From assembly GCA_001662425.1 (NCBI GenBank), contig BDDC01000004.1:224572-288571 (forward strand): DNA of 64,000 bases, given 5' to 3'. Under the pieces are notes generated by a model. That model was not told the DNA's origin. It was given only the letters and a program-made list of their open reading frames with translations, and searched no databases. The DNA comes from Chlamydomonas sphaeroides. Its lineage: Eukaryota; Chlorophyta; Chlorophyceae; Chlamydomonadales; Chlamydomonadaceae. Numbering within the stretch: position 1 is the first letter of the stretch; the number at the start of each line of letters is the position of its first letter. The translations under genes were made by a program, and so were the position numbers. This document shows positions 61,123-64,000 of the stretch, piece by piece.

Positions 61123-61493
61123 GCGGAAGCTCGGAGGGCAGTAAATGGCACTCCAAGTGGAGGGCCCCAGAGGCCGGAGGACTCCATGCACTCCTTAGGA
61201 GCGCGCGAGTCCCGGAGTACTCTGACCCCTCTCTGGCTATATATGTGTCCACAGCTGGGATACTTTGAGGATTCTCGGGTACACCGACCTCCGTGCCCTC
61301 ACCCTACGGGCCGGACATAGATACGATAGATAGCCGCCCCGGACTGCCTCCAAGGCAGGACCGTGTCTCTTAACTGTTACTGTTACTGTTACACCGCAAA
61401 GCGGAGGTCGCCGTTTCACAGCCAGGGGGGCCATCGGCAGATCAGGTCATATCGGCGCGCTAGGGCCCTCGGCTCCTCAGCGCTTCAGTCCGC

Positions 61494-61740
61494 CTATTCC
61501 ACACATCCCTCAGATACCGGGCCACGTGGCTGACTCTTAACGCACGCGGCCGCTGCTGCTGCCGCTCTAGCTGTGTCGCGGCCGCTTGCTGCGGCCGCTA
61601 CCACCCCCTCCGCCTCCGCCGCCCGGTCTATCGCCGCCACCAGGGCGGAAGCAGCCGGGCGCTCAGCAGCCCCGAGCAACTGGAAGCACAGCAGCGTATT
61701 GTTCAGGGCGGCGTTGAGGTCACGTTCGTTGAGGAGGGGG
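61494..61740 (-). CDS. Possible isolated exon, Ala-rich helix
   Basis: A minus-strand frame reads LLNERDLNAALNNTLLCFQL, then LGAAERPAASALVAAIDRAA, then an Ala/Arg/Glu-rich helix. The codon pattern and helical periodicity look protein-like, but no partner exons were found, so this is only a candidate. Confidence 0.2.
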
Positions 61741-63733
61741 GTGGGTACGTACGAGCGTGTTGTTATATATGCTGCCGGGGTTACGGCGCTGTCCCACTTC
61801 TGGTGTTACCCATTCACCCGGCCACCCAGTAGTCACCAACCCAAAACTCCGCGGGCCCGCAACACACTCCATGTCGTGCCGCAGCCTTGTCAGACCCTGG
61901 CAGACTTGCTTGCACGCCATGCGCACGCCGCGCGCCAGGCAGCATCCTCGCATGCATGAAGCTGGCCGTACCCACAGTGGCTGACTGATGAGACTTGGCA
62001 AGCTAGCCACGGCAGCGGCGGCGCAATCCCTGCTGCAGCACCCATGCATACGGAGTGCACGCACTTACATATTGCTAAGGGGTCTCACTCGTCACTTGAG
62101 GGTCAATGACGGCAGCCAAGCAAGAGGCTGTGATCAGCTGAGCGGGCTCAGAGAAAGCCGCGTGCGTACTTGCTTGCAGCGTGCAGTGAAGACGACAAGC
62201 AAGAATACTGTAGGGTGGGCTGCAGCACATACAAGCAGCAGGACCAGGTGCTCAGTGTGACTAGCGGCCGCCTCGGGCTGATGACTGGCAGCAGGGGGGG
62301 GGCCGTCCAGGGGCCTATCTGCAACCACCAGCCTCCACCGACAGCCAGAGCGGCGAAACAGTTCCACTTGTTGGCAGGCGGGGGCTGAGGCAGGTTGCTC
62401 TTCCTGCCTGCAGTGCATGCACGGGAACCCTACCTTGGCTTCATCTGTTTTCACGGGATAAAACAGAAGAACGATGTCAATAATGTATAACCTGGACCTG
62501 CAATTCTGCGAAAGCGACAATTCATTCATAGCCGCTGCGGGATGTGGTGGCTAGCTACGGTGCATGCAGGCACCCACAGCAGGAGCCGTGCTGACCCGTT
62601 GCTGGGCCGCGCGTGCGGGCTTGTAATGGTGTACAAGGACTCATGGGGCTAGGCGCCTCTATCTGTTGGGGGAGGCCGGGGAGGCCGTAGAGCGGCCACG
62701 GCTGGTCGCTCCATTGGCAATGTTGCGTTCGTCTGTCGTGGACTGTTTCTATCTACCTGATGCTGCACTGGTGTTACAAGAAATAGAAATAGAAATAAGT
62801 ACCCCGGGGCAGGGCCGCCTGGGGTGAATTAAGGGGGCTGGGCGTCCAGGGTCTGCGACCACCTGCCTCCGCCACCGTACTGGTGTTACAACATTGCTCA
62901 AAGAGAAGCCCGCTCTTCATATCAAGATGTCTTGCAGCAGGACAGGGTTGCAGGGCAGCAGTACCCCGGAGGGCCTGCGCTGGGAGGCCTCCTGGTGGAG
63001 CCACGGCTGCAGGCATCTTCCAGTCCCAACCCCTGAGCATAGGTGAGCCCACGAGCCTCCTGGGTGAGCCAAGCCTCGACAAGGCCCCGTGGCCCCAGGA
63101 TCCAGCCTGGATGGGTTGATAAGCATGCAAGGCCTGGGCGGCGCAATAATTGCCACTTACTTTCGAACAACCTTAAAACAGGTAACGAAGACGTGCACCG
63201 TTCGCTGGCTGACCTGGGGCACATCACGCCCCCAAGGAAGATTAGGCAAAGCAACGCGCCCATAAACCGCTCCACAAATGAGAAGGCAGGCTAGCTGGGC
63301 ATGCGAACAACCTCAGGATATCATGCGGGCTGCGCAGCGACTGCGCCCTGGCTGCGGACCGCTTTCGCCGCTTCACAGCTGCACGGTCCTGTTTGGCATC
63401 AGCCATGCCGCGGTTAGTAACCTGACCGGCAGGCTCTGGAGCGCTCCGCCTGGACCAAATCAGCTTTCGACACCAACCCCGACCCCACCCCATACAACAA
63501 CTTCTTCTCGCTTCCGTTTGCAAGCCCCTGCCGGCGACTGGGACCAGGGCCCACCAATTGCCCGGTGAGCCATGACGCATGTTGCATACGCCGGACAGTC
63601 CCCCGCGGAGAGGGCCTCGGTGCGCCCAAGCCACGCATCCACAAAGATTCGCTCCAACCAGAGTCTGGCAGCCGATGCGCGCAGACACTAACGTACCTGC
63701 TGTATGCACTACTGGCTGCAGGCGCCGATCATA

Positions 63734-63955
63734 GCCGCAGCAAAGCGCTGCAGCCCGGTCAGGGGCCAAGCAGGAGTCACCTCAGGGGCCTAGGGATGGC
63801 CCTGGTCGGCCGCGCGGGGAGGGCGGGGGCGTGGTACGGGCTGCAGGAGCCGATCCGCGGCATAGCGTTGCAGACCGTTCAGGAGGCCAAGCAGGAGTCA
63901 CCCGTGGGGCTTAGGGTTGGCCCTGGTCGGCCGCCCGGGGAGGGCGAGGGCGTGA
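63734..63955. repeat. About 120-bp direct repeat, two copies
   Basis: The sequence from gcaaagcgctgcagcccggt (63739) through ggccaagcaggagtcacc and ggccctggtcggccg to gagggcgggggcgtg recurs at 63855-63955, with about 10-15% differences and a short insertion. It continues close to the window end, so more copies may follow. Confidence 0.75.
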
Positions 63956-64000
63956 CACCACTCACCGCGTTTTGATCCGGTCTCGCCAGCCGCTACAGTG

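Larger units (their letters stand above)
59884..64000. other. Repeat-bearing stretch, mostly without genes
   Basis: No multi-exon gene could be built. Besides the entries listed separately, it has a TGTTAC triplet repeat near 61375-61392, an aaatag repeat near 62780-62800 and numerous short direct repeats (for example tcctggcctcgct at about 59973 and 60054). Confidence 0.4.

Overview
The window looks like nuclear DNA of a volvocine green alga (a Chlamydomonas relative). The DNA is very GC-rich. Genes are split by many introns of about 100-700 bases with GT-AG (a few GC-AG) borders. Proteins carry long Ala/Gly/Ser/Pro/Gln-rich stretches, minisatellites sit inside introns, and TGTAA polyadenylation-type motifs lie after some stops. 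All gene models were spliced by hand by matching reading phase across candidate introns. No transcript data or database search was used.

Layout. 1-5184: no convincing gene; short tandem repeats and one possible transposase relic. 5185-8300 (-): single-pass membrane protein with an EGF-like ectodomain and a Gly/Tyr/His/Pro-rich tail. 9374-10368 (+): complete DUF971 (GBBH-like_N) gene. 10369-16740: an accessory, decayed stretch holding a possible Fanzor/TnpB-like remnant, a 60-bp minisatellite, a nested foldback inverted repeat, and a protein-kinase fragment that has lost its activation segment. 17001-18873 (-): frameshifted copy of the F-box/LRR-type gene at 40146-43596 (+). 20002-23772 (+): Old Yellow Enzyme/OPR-type flavin oxidoreductase, 11 exons. 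24451-27150 (-): two-TM lumenal-domain protein of unknown function, convergent with the previous gene. 28154-36075 (+): eIF2-alpha-kinase-type protein kinase with a huge low-complexity insert. 36886-38916 (+): small two-TM protein. 40146-43596 (+): F-box-like/LRR protein with an acidic tail. 45647-49002 (-): large protein ending in a MYND zinc finger. 49937-52088 (-): FKBP-type prolyl isomerase with a bipartite thylakoid-lumen-type presequence. 53493-59883 (-): AT-hook protein with a Gln-rich coiled coil, interrupted by an in-frame TAG and by a 375-base assembly gap. 59884-64000: repeats and no convincing gene.

The genes do not form a pathway. They are an ordinary mix of stress signalling (eIF2-alpha-type kinase), plastid proteins (FKBP, possibly DUF971), redox metabolism (OYE), chromatin/DNA-binding (AT-hook) and fast-evolving alga-expanded families (LRR/F-box, MYND). 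The most unusual material is in 11.6-18.9 kb (decayed mobile and duplicated sequence), the kinase insert, and the broken 5' end of the AT-hook gene.
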